From a virus: a DNA stretch of 40,875 nt. Made by a program: the position numbers and the translations under genes. Within the stretch, counting starts at the first letter, position 1. Each line of letters opens with the position of its first letter. The stretch spans positions 1 to 40,875 of the IMG/VR virus record IMGVR_UViG_3300042146_000073; one strand, given 5' to 3'. The notes under the pieces were generated by a model, which was given only the letters and a program-made list of their open reading frames with translations, searched no databases and had not been told where the DNA came from. Of the stretch, positions 29,054-37,230 are shown in pieces.

Positions 29054-30319
29054 ATGACCACCCTGAGCGTTACCCTGTCCGATGCCGTGATTAAGCGGCA
29101 TGCCAGCGACCCGAGCATTACCGAACTCAACGACCCCCGGCACCCGCTGCGCTTTCGTTACCGTAACGACCGGAGCAAGGGCAGTTGGCACGTTGTCCGG
29201 CATAACAAGGGCGACATCTGGAGAAAGGCCGCGAACTGGCCCGACGTGCCGGCCCGGGTGATGCTCGACAGCCTGCCGGCGGTGCAGGCGCGTTTGCTGG
29301 CTGATCCAGCTGCACCGACCACCGTGGATGGCTGGGAGCGAGTCGGCCAGGTGCTGGAGTGGTACGCCGAACGCCTGAAGACCGATAGAAGCCTGTCCAA
29401 GAGCCGGCGCGGGTCGACGCTGTCGGCGATCCGCTGCCAGTTGCTGCCGGCCCTGGGGGATCTGCACCTTAATAAGCTGAATGCCGACACCATCGACGGC
29501 CACCTGATCCGGCACATGCAAGCCGAGTACAGCCTGGCTTACATCCGGTCGATGCTGGACGTTTTGAAAGTGGTGTTCGGTACGGCTCTGGTGCTGAAGA
29601 AAGTCACCGTCAACCCGTTGCTTGGGGTGTCGTTCAAGCACTTCACCAAAGCCAAGATCAAACCCAAAGGTGCGCGCTTGCGGCACGTCGCCGTGGTCGA
29701 CCTGCTGGCTGACTGGACCGAGGCCTTTGCCCGCGATCCGGCCGCCGTGGCGTTGCTGGTGGTGATGCTGACCCATGCGACGAGGATCAGCGAGACGCGC
29801 CTGGCCAAGTGGAAAAACATTCATCTGGAGGCGGGGGAGTGGTTCATTCCGGCCGCTGACACCAAATCCCACCGCGACCACCTGTTGCCGCTGACCCCGC
29901 AAGCCGTGGCCTTTTTGCAGCGCTACCGCGACAACCAAAAAGCCCGGGGCTATGTCGGGGCCTACCTGTTCCCCTCGACCACGCATGCCGGCCGCCCGAT
30001 GTCGCGTAGCCAGGCCTTTGCCGTGTTCACCCGCTACGGGGCCGGCGACTGGACCAGTCATGACCTGCGCAAGCTCGCGCCTTCTATATGGGCCAACCTC
30101 GGCGTCGATTCGTTGGTGGGCAAGCTGCTGCTGAACCATGCCCTGTCCGAATTAGAGCGCACCTACTTCCAAGCCCTGGGCGAGTCGGTCAAGCGCAACG
30201 CCCTGGAACGCTGGCACGCCTGGCTGGATGCCCAGGGGTTTGACGCGTTGCAGGACAAGACAGGAGCAAGACGGGCGGAAAAGCCGAAAGCCCTGGACCC
30301 CTCGGGCTGGCTGGCCTAG
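29054..30319 (+). CDS. int: Tyrosine recombinase (integrase/resolvase)
   Basis: This 421-residue protein has an N-terminal DNA-binding half, a core-binding domain (about 105-215) and a catalytic domain. The active-site set is present: Arg244 (ATRISE), Lys271 (TKSHRD), His336-Arg339 (HDLR), His362 (NHAL) and Tyr371 (TYF). Integrases of P2/P4-like phages share this order. In a phage with RepA and ParA it could integrate the genome or resolve dimers. The palindrome CGTTACCGTAACG (29156) lies in its coding region. GAGG at 29042-29045 sets ATG 29054. Confidence 0.92.
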   Translation: MTTLSVTLSDAVIKRHASDPSITELNDPRHPLRFRYRNDRSKGSWHVVRHNKGDIWRKAANWPDVPARVMLDSLPAVQARLLADPAAPTTVDGWERVGQVLEWYAERLKTDRSLSKSRRGSTLSAIRCQLLPALGDLHLNKLNADTIDGHLIRHMQAEYSLAYIRSMLDVLKVVFGTALVLKKVTVNPLLGVSFKHFTKAKIKPKGARLRHVAVVDLLADWTEAFARDPAAVALLVVMLTHATRISETRLAKWKNIHLEAGEWFIPAADTKSHRDHLLPLTPQAVAFLQRYRDNQKARGYVGAYLFPSTTHAGRPMSRSQAFAVFTRYGAGDWTSHDLRKLAPSIWANLGVDSLVGKLLLNHALSELERTYFQALGESVKRNALERWHAWLDAQGFDALQDKTGARRAEKPKALDPSGWLA

Positions 30320-30359
30320 CGCCCGAAAACCAAATTAAACATACAAGAGGATTTTAAAT

Positions 30360-30794
30360 ATGAGCGACAAGGCGCTGATGGCTGGGGACGGCATGAATCA
30401 CAGCCGCGTTGAAATTCCGGTGCCGTGGCCCGTGACGCGTCACAACGACGCGGAAAGCGAAGTGAGCGCCGAGGCGCAGCGCAAGCGAGAGCAGCGGGAG
30501 CGCGACAAGGCGGCCGGGGTTGGCGAATTGCGCGTGCGCTTGGGGCCTGGCGTGCTGGAAAAATTGGCTGAAGCCCAGCAAATCCGGGGCGGTCAGGCGG
30601 GTGCGTATACAGCAACCGAATACATCGCGACCTTGATACTGCGCGACCACGATTTGCTCCAGCAGCAGCGTGAAAGCATCAGAGGGAAAATCTGCGAGCA
30701 CTGCCGAAAGCCTTTGCCTGCGGGGTGCGGCGGGGTTTGGGTGGCCCAAAAAGGCTGTCCGATACGACAACTAGACCGCGCTTTGGCGCTGTGA
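30360..30794 (+). CDS. Hypothetical DNA-binding-like protein
   Basis: This 144-residue protein has a charged stretch SAEAQRKREQRERDKAAG (about residues 36-53) and then ELRVRLGPGVLEKLAEAQ, which resembles the strand-helix opening of RHH regulators, plus a CEHCRKPLPAGCGG zinc-like segment. It contains the palindrome GTGACGCGTCAC at 30432. The ribosome site AGAGGA supports ATG 30360. Function is unknown. Confidence 0.6.
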   Translation: MSDKALMAGDGMNHSRVEIPVPWPVTRHNDAESEVSAEAQRKREQRERDKAAGVGELRVRLGPGVLEKLAEAQQIRGGQAGAYTATEYIATLILRDHDLLQQQRESIRGKICEHCRKPLPAGCGGVWVAQKGCPIRQLDRALAL

Positions 30795-30816
30795 GCCGCG
30801 GTTAAAAATGGGAGGG

Positions 30817-30850
30817 TTGACAGTTTGCGGGTTAAACAGGATTACTGTTT
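30817..30850 (+). promoter_or_regulatory. Putative late promoter with repressor operator
   Basis: TTGACA (30817-30822) lies just upstream of AAACAG-GATTA-CTGTTT (30834-30850), a site identical in arms and spacing to the one before cro. The -10 element is weak (ATTACT-like at 30841). A second TTTACAG pair follows. Repressor binding here would block the promoter. Confidence 0.6.
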
Positions 30851-30950
30851 TTTACAGGTTTGGTGTTTACAGTCCTGAGCTTTTCCCCTAGTCTTTGCGT
30901 CATTGTGGTGTTTTTGCGATCGCAGCGACCCCTAAAACCACTCCCTTTAG

Positions 30951-30981
30951 CCCCCGGCCCTCACAGGTCGGGGGTTTTTTT
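30951..30981 (+). terminator. Terminator before the holin gene
   Basis: CCCCCG/CGGGGG with a 12-base loop, then TTTTTTT. It lies after the late promoter and fits an early stop that a Q-like antiterminator would overcome. Confidence 0.75.
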
Positions 30982-31015
30982 ATGCCCCATTCCCCGTGCT
31001 TCGGGAGAAAAAGAG

Positions 31016-31342
31016 ATGCCGACCATGCCCCCAGAAAAAGACCCGACTTTCTGGGTCATTGTCGCGACTGCTCTCAAGGATCACGGTTTGGTTGGCCTGC
31101 TGGCCTTCGTGTTGAGTTATCTGCGCAGTCTCTACGACGACAAAGAACCGCGTTGGGATCGCCAGTTGCTGGAGGCCGCCCTGGGCGGTGTGCTGGTGTT
31201 TATGGTCGGCGTCGGCGCCGAGAAATTCGGTATGTCTGGCGGGTATTCCTACGCCGTGGCTGGGGCGGTTGGTGTCTTTGGTGTTGAGCAGGTCCGCCAG
31301 TACGCCCGGCGAATTGTTGAGCGCAAGGCGGATTCGCTGTGA
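31016..31342 (+). CDS. Holin
   Basis: This 108-residue protein has two to three hydrophobic segments (about residues 10-30, HGLVGLLAFVLSYL; 55-70, AALGGVLVFMVGVG; 75-95, YAVAGAVGVFGV) with a short charged C-terminus, as in phage holins. It would make inner-membrane holes that release the GH19 endolysin. It is 16 kb from the endolysin on the circular map. GGGAG at 31003-31007 supports ATG 31016. The stop overlaps the next gene. Confidence 0.78.
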   Translation: MPTMPPEKDPTFWVIVATALKDHGLVGLLAFVLSYLRSLYDDKEPRWDRQLLEAALGGVLVFMVGVGAEKFGMSGGYSYAVAGAVGVFGVEQVRQYARRIVERKADSL

Positions 31343-31467
31343 GTCGGCACCCGCTGGTGTCGGTGTTGGTGGTCCTGCTGGCTTACGCCGTCCTGGGCCA
31401 TGTGGATTGTCGAGAGTCGGAAGCCTGTCAGGCGCCGGCCGTTACGCATAACGAGGTGTTTCAGTGA
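31339..31467 (+). CDS. Small membrane protein next to the holin
   Basis: A 42-codon frame with a GTG start overlaps the holin stop (GTGA) and ends inside the start of the next gene. Residues about 6-20 (VSVLVVLLAYAVLG) are a transmembrane segment, followed by a short Cys-containing periplasmic or cytoplasmic tail (VDCRESEAC). A role in lysis, for example a second spanin-like or antiholin protein, is possible but only inferred from position. The palindrome at 31440 lies near its 3' end. Confidence 0.55.
   Translation: MSRHPLVSVLVVLLAYAVLGHVDCRESEACQAPAVTHNEVFQ
31440..31453. repeat. Dispersed palindrome CGTTACGCATAACG
   Basis: It lies at the end of the small membrane-protein gene, just before the next start. 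Confidence 0.75.
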
Positions 31468-31637
31468 GCGATAAAGCTGAGTATTACCAGCTCCGGGGCA
31501 TGGTTGGTGAGCTGCCGCCGGAGCAGGCAGCTGAAGTTGAGCAGGCGAGGGCTGAAATTGTGGCCATTGCCAAGCGTTCTGATTTGGCCTTTATCGGGCT
31601 TTGCTTGGCGGGTTCCGAGCTGGCTTTGAAGGGTTGA
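31464..31637 (+). CDS. Small phage protein
   Basis: A 57-residue protein starting with GTG and overlapping the previous stop. KAEYYQLRGMVGELPPEQAAEV matches the pattern of small hypothetical proteins next to lysis genes in Pseudomonas phages. The C-terminus contains a hydrophobic run (LAFIGLCLAGSELAL). Function is unknown. Confidence 0.6.
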   Translation: MSDKAEYYQLRGMVGELPPEQAAEVEQARAEIVAIAKRSDLAFIGLCLAGSELALKG

Positions 31638-31953
31638 GTTTTTTTCCGAATGGAGTCTGCCGCCATGAAGTAATCAGCCCCGCCAGTGTTCGGACTGGCA
31701 CGCCACGCGTTCCCTGCCAACCCCCAAATCGGCCGCCATGAGCTGTAGGGGCGCGTGATTTACCTGTATCCCATGACCATCGCACGGCAGCCGATTGCCT
31801 GCGATGAACAGGAAAGCTCCAGGCCAACACAAGCAGCGCTGATCTGCCATCGGTGGCAGCAGGCGCGAATTCAGGTGCAAACAATTCGACGCTTCAAGCC
31901 CGGCCGGTCGCCAGTAGCGCGGCCGGGTTCTATTTCTGTTTCAGGGGGTGGCC
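31638..31953. other. Intergenic stretch before the morphogenesis genes
   Basis: An open frame (31755-31982) has no good ribosome site and runs into the next gene, so I do not call it. A stem CCCGGCCG/CGGCCGGG (31899-31927) followed by TTCTATTTCTG may be a terminator. Nothing else is clear. Confidence 0.5.
31899..31940 (+). terminator. Possible terminator upstream of 31954
   Basis: CCCGGCCG/CGGCCGGG with a 13-base loop is followed by a T-rich stretch, but not a pure T-run. Confidence 0.5.
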
Positions 31954-32694
31954 ATGTTCAAGCTCGACATCGGCGTCGATGACGCGCCGCTGACCAAGTC
32001 GGCGATGGAGTTGCAGCGCAGGCACATCCCCTTTGCGTTGGTCCTGACGGCAACCCGTTTGGCTCAACGGATCAAAAAGGGCGAACTGGCCGTGATGCGG
32101 CAGCGCCTCGATCGGCCAACCCCGACCACGATGAACAGTCTGTTTGTGAAGGCGGCGACCAAGGCCCGGCCGGCGCAGGTGTATTTCAAGGATTCGTGGA
32201 CCTCGGGCATTCCTGCTGATGCCTACCTGCAACAAGTGGTGATCGGTGGTTTGCGGCCGCATAAGCGCTTCGAGAAGTCGTTGATAGCGCGGGGCATCAT
32301 GAAGGCGGGCCAGTACGCGCTGCCCTCAAAGGCATTCCTCAACCAGTACGGCAACGTATCGCGCGGCACGATGACCAAGGTGCTGTCGGGTCTGGGTGCG
32401 GCCGAGACGGTTAGCGGTTACAAGGCGAACGCCACGGGCAGCAAGCGCAGTACGCGCAAGGGCAATGCCAAGCGCTTCTTTAGCGGCGTGGTCGGTGATG
32501 AGGCGGGTGTGTGGGAGCGTAAGGAAATGGGGCACGGCGATGCCATCCGCCCGGTGTTCATCTTCAGTGATGGCGCACCTGGTTACCGCACCATCTTCCC
32601 GTTTTTCACGATCGCGGAAAACATCGTCAAGGCCAACAAAGCGCAGGAGTTCGGCGATGCACTGGCTCAGACCATGGCCACGGCTCGACCCTGA
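31954..32694 (+). CDS. Phage structural or morphogenesis protein (unassigned)
   Basis: This 246-residue protein is basic. KLDIGVDDAPLTKSAMELQRR at the start and RPVFIFSDGAPGYRTIFPFFTIAENIV near the end resemble minor virion proteins that sit next to terminase genes, but I cannot name the family with confidence. A GKSKRSTRKGNAKR-like basic central segment suggests nucleic acid contact. AGGGGG at 31943-31948 supports ATG 31954. Confidence 0.6.
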   Translation: MFKLDIGVDDAPLTKSAMELQRRHIPFALVLTATRLAQRIKKGELAVMRQRLDRPTPTTMNSLFVKAATKARPAQVYFKDSWTSGIPADAYLQQVVIGGLRPHKRFEKSLIARGIMKAGQYALPSKAFLNQYGNVSRGTMTKVLSGLGAAETVSGYKANATGSKRSTRKGNAKRFFSGVVGDEAGVWERKEMGHGDAIRPVFIFSDGAPGYRTIFPFFTIAENIVKANKAQEFGDALAQTMATARP

Positions 32695-32881
32695 TGCCCG
32701 TTCGTGAAAAAAGATCGAAAAAAGCCGCTTTTCGATCGTTTTTTGCTTGACGGTCGGGGTTTGGTCGGATCTGCCCCGTGGGCAATGGGTCCTCCCGAGG
32801 GGGTGGGGCATAGGGGGTAATTCGGGCCCCGCCCGTTCGCTACATATGACCCATTTTTGAATCGAGGTTGTTGTTTCGATC
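32695..32881. other. Candidate cos region before terminase
   Basis: The 187-base gap holds a long hairpin (32707-32744) and a G/C-rich block (CCCCGTGGGCAATGGG, CTCCCGAGGGGGTGGGG, CGGGCCCCGCCC). In lambda-like phages the cos site lies just upstream of the small terminase gene. Exact nicking sites cannot be told from sequence alone. Confidence 0.5.
32713..32744 (+). terminator. Hairpin upstream of terminase
   Basis: GATCGAAAA/TTTTCGATC is flanked by A6 and (after one G) T6, so it could act on both strands. Confidence 0.7.
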
Positions 32882-33436
32882 ATGACTACGAAGTCCATTG
32901 CCCAGCAACCGGGCTGGTTGAACAAGTCGCGCATGGCGGCGAGCCTCGGAATTTCCGTCCAGGCCTTTGATAAATGGAAGGTTGACCCGGTTGCGCGGAT
33001 CGGTCGCGAGGCGTTCTACGACGCCAAAACGGTGTTGGCCAATCGCCTCAAGCATCAGGGCGCGAAAGACCAACCTGTGGACGATGACGGCAATCCCCTC
33101 GATCCGCTCATTGAGTACAAGCAGGCGCAGCAGAAATTGCGCCTGACAACCGAGCAGGCCGATGGTCAGGCGATGCGAAATCAGGTCAAGGCCAAGAAGT
33201 TGGTGCCGGTCGATTTTGCCGTGTTCGCCCTGGGCAAGTTGAGCGCCATGCTCGGCTCAACGCTGGATACCGTACATGCCAAGGTCAAGCGCAAATGCCC
33301 GGATATCGAAGTGCGCCACCTTGAGGCTGTACAGCGCGAGGTCGCCATAGCGCGAAACGACGCCGTCAAGTTGGCGGACAAACTGCCGGAGTTACTTGAT
33401 GAGTTCGTCGATTCCCTGGATGAGGGCGCTGATTGA
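32882..33436 (+). CDS. Terminase small subunit, Nu1-like
   Basis: This 184-residue protein starts with an HTH (MAASLGISVQAFDKWK, about residues 18-33) that would bind cos DNA, followed by a central linker and an oligomerisation/large-subunit contact helix (LADKLPELLDEFVDSLDEG). Size and layout fit lambda Nu1-type proteins. The large subunit gene overlaps its end. Confidence 0.87.
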   Translation: MTTKSIAQQPGWLNKSRMAASLGISVQAFDKWKVDPVARIGREAFYDAKTVLANRLKHQGAKDQPVDDDGNPLDPLIEYKQAQQKLRLTTEQADGQAMRNQVKAKKLVPVDFAVFALGKLSAMLGSTLDTVHAKVKRKCPDIEVRHLEAVQREVAIARNDAVKLADKLPELLDEFVDSLDEGAD

Positions 33437-35486
33437 AAGTGTCCGTAAGGGGCTAGAGGGGCTTTACAAAGAGCCGCCGTTGACCGCGACAGAATGGGCG
33501 GACAAACACTTTTATCTGTCGTCTGAATCGTCCTACCAAGAAGGCAAGTGGACTACAGCCCCGTTTCAGATCGCGATTCTCAACGCGATGGGCAACGACC
33601 TGATCCGCGAAGTCAACGTGCTGAAATCGGCGCGGGTTGGATACACGAAAATGCTGGTAGCCAACATGGGCTACAAGATCCAGCACAAGAAACGCAACGT
33701 GCTGACGTGGTGCCCGACTGACGGGGACGCGGACGGCATGATGAAGCGGCACATCGAAACGATGATCCGCGACGTGCCGGTGGTGAAGGCTTTGGCGCCT
33801 TGGCTGGGCATGAAACATCGGGACAACACGCTCGACGAAAAACGCTTTGATAACGCCAAGATGCTGTGGTGCTTGGGCGGGACAGCGGCGAAAAACTACC
33901 GGGAGAAAAGCCCGGACGAGGTGATCTACGACGAGCTGTCGAAGTTCGACGCGGACATTGAAGGCGAGGGTGCCCCGACCATCCTGGGCGATAAGCGCTT
34001 GGAGGGGGCCACGTTCAAAAAGTCTATTCGCGGATCGACACCCACGACCATTGTTCCTACTGTCGAAGGTGAAGAAACGACCGGCGAGGGCTGTCAGATC
34101 ACGCGGGCGGCGGATGATTCGCCGCATCTGCTGCGGTTCAACATCAAGTGCCCCCACTGCGGCACTGAGCAGCATTTGAAGTGGGGCGACCCGGATACGC
34201 CGTTCGGTATCAAGTGGCTTCTCAACGACCTGAAGCAAGTTGAAAAGGCGTGGTATGCGTGCGAGTCCGGCCACGGCTGCACCTTCGAATATCACGAAAT
34301 GATTACGGCGTCGGTGAGTGGTCGCTACATCTGCGAGCGTTCCGGGATCTGGACGCGCGACGGCATGGAGTGGTTCACCAGTGCGGACAAGGCCATGCAG
34401 GCGCCGCGCTCGGTGACGTTCCATATCTGGACGGTGTATTCCGAGTTCGTGACCTGGGCGGAAGTCGTCAGCGAGTGGGTCAAGGTCAAGAAAGACCGGG
34501 GCAAGCTCAAGACCTTTATCAACACTACGTTGGGCGAGGCTTGGGAAGAAGACCAAGGCGAGCAACTGGAGTGGCAACAACTACAGGCTCGTCGTGAGGT
34601 ATACCCCGAGGTGCCGGCCTGGGTGGTCGCGATCTTCGGCGGCATCGACACGCAGGACGATCGTTACGAAGGCCGTTTCTGGGGCTTCGGTGCGGGTGAG
34701 GAAGCTTGGCTGATTCACAAGTTTGTCTTGCAGGGTGATCCGGGCAGCGTCGAGCTGCGCAAGAAGGTCGGTGTTGAGTTGAAAAAGCGCTTCATCCGCG
34801 CCGATGGCACGGTGATGACGCTGGAGCGTGCGTGCTGGGACCAAGGCGGTCACTACTCGGACGAGGTGCGAGAGGAAAGTATCAAGCACGGCGTGAACTG
34901 GATTATTCCGGTGTTTGGTGCGTCGACCTACGGCAAGCCGATTGCGACATGGCCACGCAAAAAAACCAAGGTGAAGGGCGGTCGTGTCTATCTCGTTGAG
35001 GTGGGTACGGATAACGCCAAAGAGCTGATCTACGGACGCCTGACGATTCAGCCTGACGCGCCTGGTGTGCGTGTTCCTGGCTGCCTTCACTTACCTGCCA
35101 ATGACGAATTGTGCGGCGAGGATGAGTTGCGGCAACTGACCGCCGAGCGGCGCAAGTGGGTGATCGTCAAGCATAGGCGTGTCCAGCGTTGGGACGCCGG
35201 CGGTCGTCGAAACGAAGCGCTCGACTGCTTGGTGTATGCCTTGGCCGCGTTGCGCATCAGTCAGGCGCGTTTCGGTCTGGATCTGGACCTACTCGCGCAG
35301 CAATTGCCAAGCGGTGAGTGGCATGTTCCGACGCCTGTAGAGCGGCCGGAGCCTGTCGCCGAGCCGCTACCCGTTGAACCTGCGCCGTTACCCGTAACGG
35401 CTGAACTACCACCCCCCCCACCACCGGCATCGTCGTCTGACGAGTCCGGCGCGTGGATCAATACAGGACAAGGCGCATGGCTGTGA
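33399..35486 (+). CDS. terL: Terminase large subunit, lambda gpA-like
   Basis: This 695-residue protein has a Walker A-like KSARVGYTK (76-84; lambda gpA has a near-identical box), Walker B DEVIYDEL (173-180) with catalytic Glu, and a zinc-ribbon-like CPHCG...CESGHGC. The nuclease half has GGIDTQDDRYEGR (Asp), ACWDQGGHYSD and RRNEALDCLVYALAALR at the end. It packages DNA and cuts cos. The C-terminal about 60 residues are Pro-rich. GGAG at 33388-33391 supports ATG 33399. lambda gpA has 641 residues. Confidence 0.94.
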   Translation: MSSSIPWMRALIESVRKGLEGLYKEPPLTATEWADKHFYLSSESSYQEGKWTTAPFQIAILNAMGNDLIREVNVLKSARVGYTKMLVANMGYKIQHKKRNVLTWCPTDGDADGMMKRHIETMIRDVPVVKALAPWLGMKHRDNTLDEKRFDNAKMLWCLGGTAAKNYREKSPDEVIYDELSKFDADIEGEGAPTILGDKRLEGATFKKSIRGSTPTTIVPTVEGEETTGEGCQITRAADDSPHLLRFNIKCPHCGTEQHLKWGDPDTPFGIKWLLNDLKQVEKAWYACESGHGCTFEYHEMITASVSGRYICERSGIWTRDGMEWFTSADKAMQAPRSVTFHIWTVYSEFVTWAEVVSEWVKVKKDRGKLKTFINTTLGEAWEEDQGEQLEWQQLQARREVYPEVPAWVVAIFGGIDTQDDRYEGRFWGFGAGEEAWLIHKFVLQGDPGSVELRKKVGVELKKRFIRADGTVMTLERACWDQGGHYSDEVREESIKHGVNWIIPVFGASTYGKPIATWPRKKTKVKGGRVYLVEVGTDNAKELIYGRLTIQPDAPGVRVPGCLHLPANDELCGEDELRQLTAERRKWVIVKHRRVQRWDAGGRRNEALDCLVYALAALRISQARFGLDLDLLAQQLPSGEWHVPTPVERPEPVAEPLPVEPAPLPVTAELPPPPPPASSSDESGAWINTGQGAWL

Positions 35487-35692
35487 ATGCACAGGCGATG
35501 GTCGACCGCTATCTGGAGGCCGAGCTGGCCGTGCTGGATGGCAAGGAAATCATATTTGCCGGCCGCAAGCAGGTCATGGCTGACCTGCCGCAGATTCGGG
35601 CGGGTCGGCTGGAATGGGAGCGCCGTCTGGCGGCCCAGCAGAATGCCGCCTGCGGGGGGCGTCCGGGTTACTCCCTGGCGACGTTTGAATGA
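35477..35692 (+). CDS. Head-tail joining protein, lambda gpW-like
   Basis: This 71-residue protein (lambda gpW has 68) overlaps both terminase and portal. AMVDRYLEAELAVLDGKEI and LPQIRAGRLEWERRL match the gpW pattern. It seals the portal before tails join. Confidence 0.85.
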   Translation: MAVNAQAMVDRYLEAELAVLDGKEIIFAGRKQVMADLPQIRAGRLEWERRLAAQQNAACGGRPGYSLATFE

Positions 35693-37230
35693 GCCGCATG
35701 AACCTGCTCGATCGGGTATTGGCGCCGGTGTTTCCGGGCGCCGTGGCCGAGCGCTTGCGGGCCCGTAATGTGATCCAGGCGTTTGAAGCGGCGGACGTGA
35801 CTCGCACGCACAAGGCCAAAAAACAATCGGGGAGTGCGGACAAGTCGTTGCAGAAAGCGGCGGTTTCCCTGCGCGAGCAGTGCCGCAAGCTCGACGAAGA
35901 TCACGACATTGTCACCGGCTTGTTTGATCGTCTGGAAGAACGCGTGGTGGGCGGTCCGGGCATATCGGTCGAGCCGATTCCGCTCAACTATGCCGGCGAC
36001 GTGGATCTGGAGTTTGCCGCCGCGATCAAGGCGCTGTGGTCGGAGTGGTCGTTGTCGCCGGAAACTTCGGGCGAGTTGTCACGGCCGCAGGTGGAACGGC
36101 TGGTGTGTCGCACCTGGTTGCGCGACGGCGAGGCGCTGGCTCAGAAGTTGATTGGCAAAGTGGCCAACTATGAGCACCTGCATGCCGTGCCGTTTGCCCT
36201 GGAGCTGCTGGAGCCCGACTACCTGCCGTGGAATTACACGGACCTGGCCAAGGGCATTGTCCAGGGCATCGAGCGCAACAGCTGGCGGCGGGTCAAGGCC
36301 TATCACCTGCTCAAGCAGCATCCGGGGAGTGGTCAGGGTTATGGCATGGCGCTCGATACCAAGCCCGTTCCGGCGGATCGGATGATTCATATCGCGCACC
36401 GCAAACGGATTGGCCAAAACCGTGGCCAGCCCTTGCTGCACGCGGTGTTGATCCGCTTGGCGGACATCAAGGATTACGAGGAAAGCGAGCGCGTGGCTGC
36501 GCGGATCAGTGCGGCTCTGGCGATGTACATCAAGAAGGGTACGCCGGATGACTTCGTGCCGCCGACGGGTGAACAGGCAAAGGCCCCGGCCCGGACTTTT
36601 CCGATTGCCCCGGGCGTGGTGGTCGACACCCTGATGCCGGGTGAAGACATCGGCATGATCGAAAGCAACCGGCCCAACCCGTTCCTGGAGGGTTTCCGTA
36701 ACGGTCAGCTCAAGGCGGTGGCGGCCGGTACTCGGGGCACTTACTCCAGTGTGGCCCGTAGCTATGACGGCACCTACTCGGCGCAGCGTCAGGAGCTGGT
36801 GGAGGGGCAGTTGGGCTATGACCTGCTGCAACACGAATTCATCGACTACTGGTGTCGTCCGGTGTTTCGCGAGTGGTTGCGTATCGCGATCACCAGTGGG
36901 GTGCTGGTGGTTCCGAAGACGGTCGACCCGCGCACCATCTATGGGGCGATCTATCAGGGGCCGGTGATGCCCTGGATCAACCCGGTGCATGAGGCCAACG
37001 CCTGGAAAATTCTTGTGGAGGCGGGCTTCTCTGATGAGGCCGAGGTGGCTCGGGCGCGTCAGCGAAACCCTCAGGAGCTTAAGCGCACGCGCACGGCGGA
37101 GATTCAAACCAACCGGGAGAAAGGGCTGGTGTTCAGCTCGGACGCCTATCACCAGTACTACGGGAAAAACCAACTCAATGAAACGAAAAAAGAACCAGAT
37201 GACGATGACGCCGAGGGGGTCAACAAGTAG
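35689..37230 (+). CDS. Portal protein, lambda gpB-like
   Basis: This 513-residue protein (lambda B has 533) forms the dodecameric ring for DNA entry. Characteristic stretches include RNVIQAFEAAD near the start, LEERVVGGPGISVEP, WLRDGEALAQK and LLEPDYLPWNYT. A Lys/Arg-rich C-terminus faces DNA. ATG 35689 overlaps the previous stop (ATGA). Confidence 0.93.
   Translation: MSRMNLLDRVLAPVFPGAVAERLRARNVIQAFEAADVTRTHKAKKQSGSADKSLQKAAVSLREQCRKLDEDHDIVTGLFDRLEERVVGGPGISVEPIPLNYAGDVDLEFAAAIKALWSEWSLSPETSGELSRPQVERLVCRTWLRDGEALAQKLIGKVANYEHLHAVPFALELLEPDYLPWNYTDLAKGIVQGIERNSWRRVKAYHLLKQHPGSGQGYGMALDTKPVPADRMIHIAHRKRIGQNRGQPLLHAVLIRLADIKDYEESERVAARISAALAMYIKKGTPDDFVPPTGEQAKAPARTFPIAPGVVVDTLMPGEDIGMIESNRPNPFLEGFRNGQLKAVAAGTRGTYSSVARSYDGTYSAQRQELVEGQLGYDLLQHEFIDYWCRPVFREWLRIAITSGVLVVPKTVDPRTIYGAIYQGPVMPWINPVHEANAWKILVEAGFSDEAEVARARQRNPQELKRTRTAEIQTNREKGLVFSSDAYHQYYGKNQLNETKKEPDDDDAEGVNK

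Noticed and set aside
29054-30319. Protelomerase (linear plasmid prophage as in N15)
   Set aside because: The active-site order and size fit ordinary tyrosine integrases, and no long telomere-type palindrome is seen.
31755-31982. 75-codon open frame before the morphogenesis gene
   Set aside because: No clear ribosome site; it runs 29 bases into the next gene and spans a terminator-like stem.
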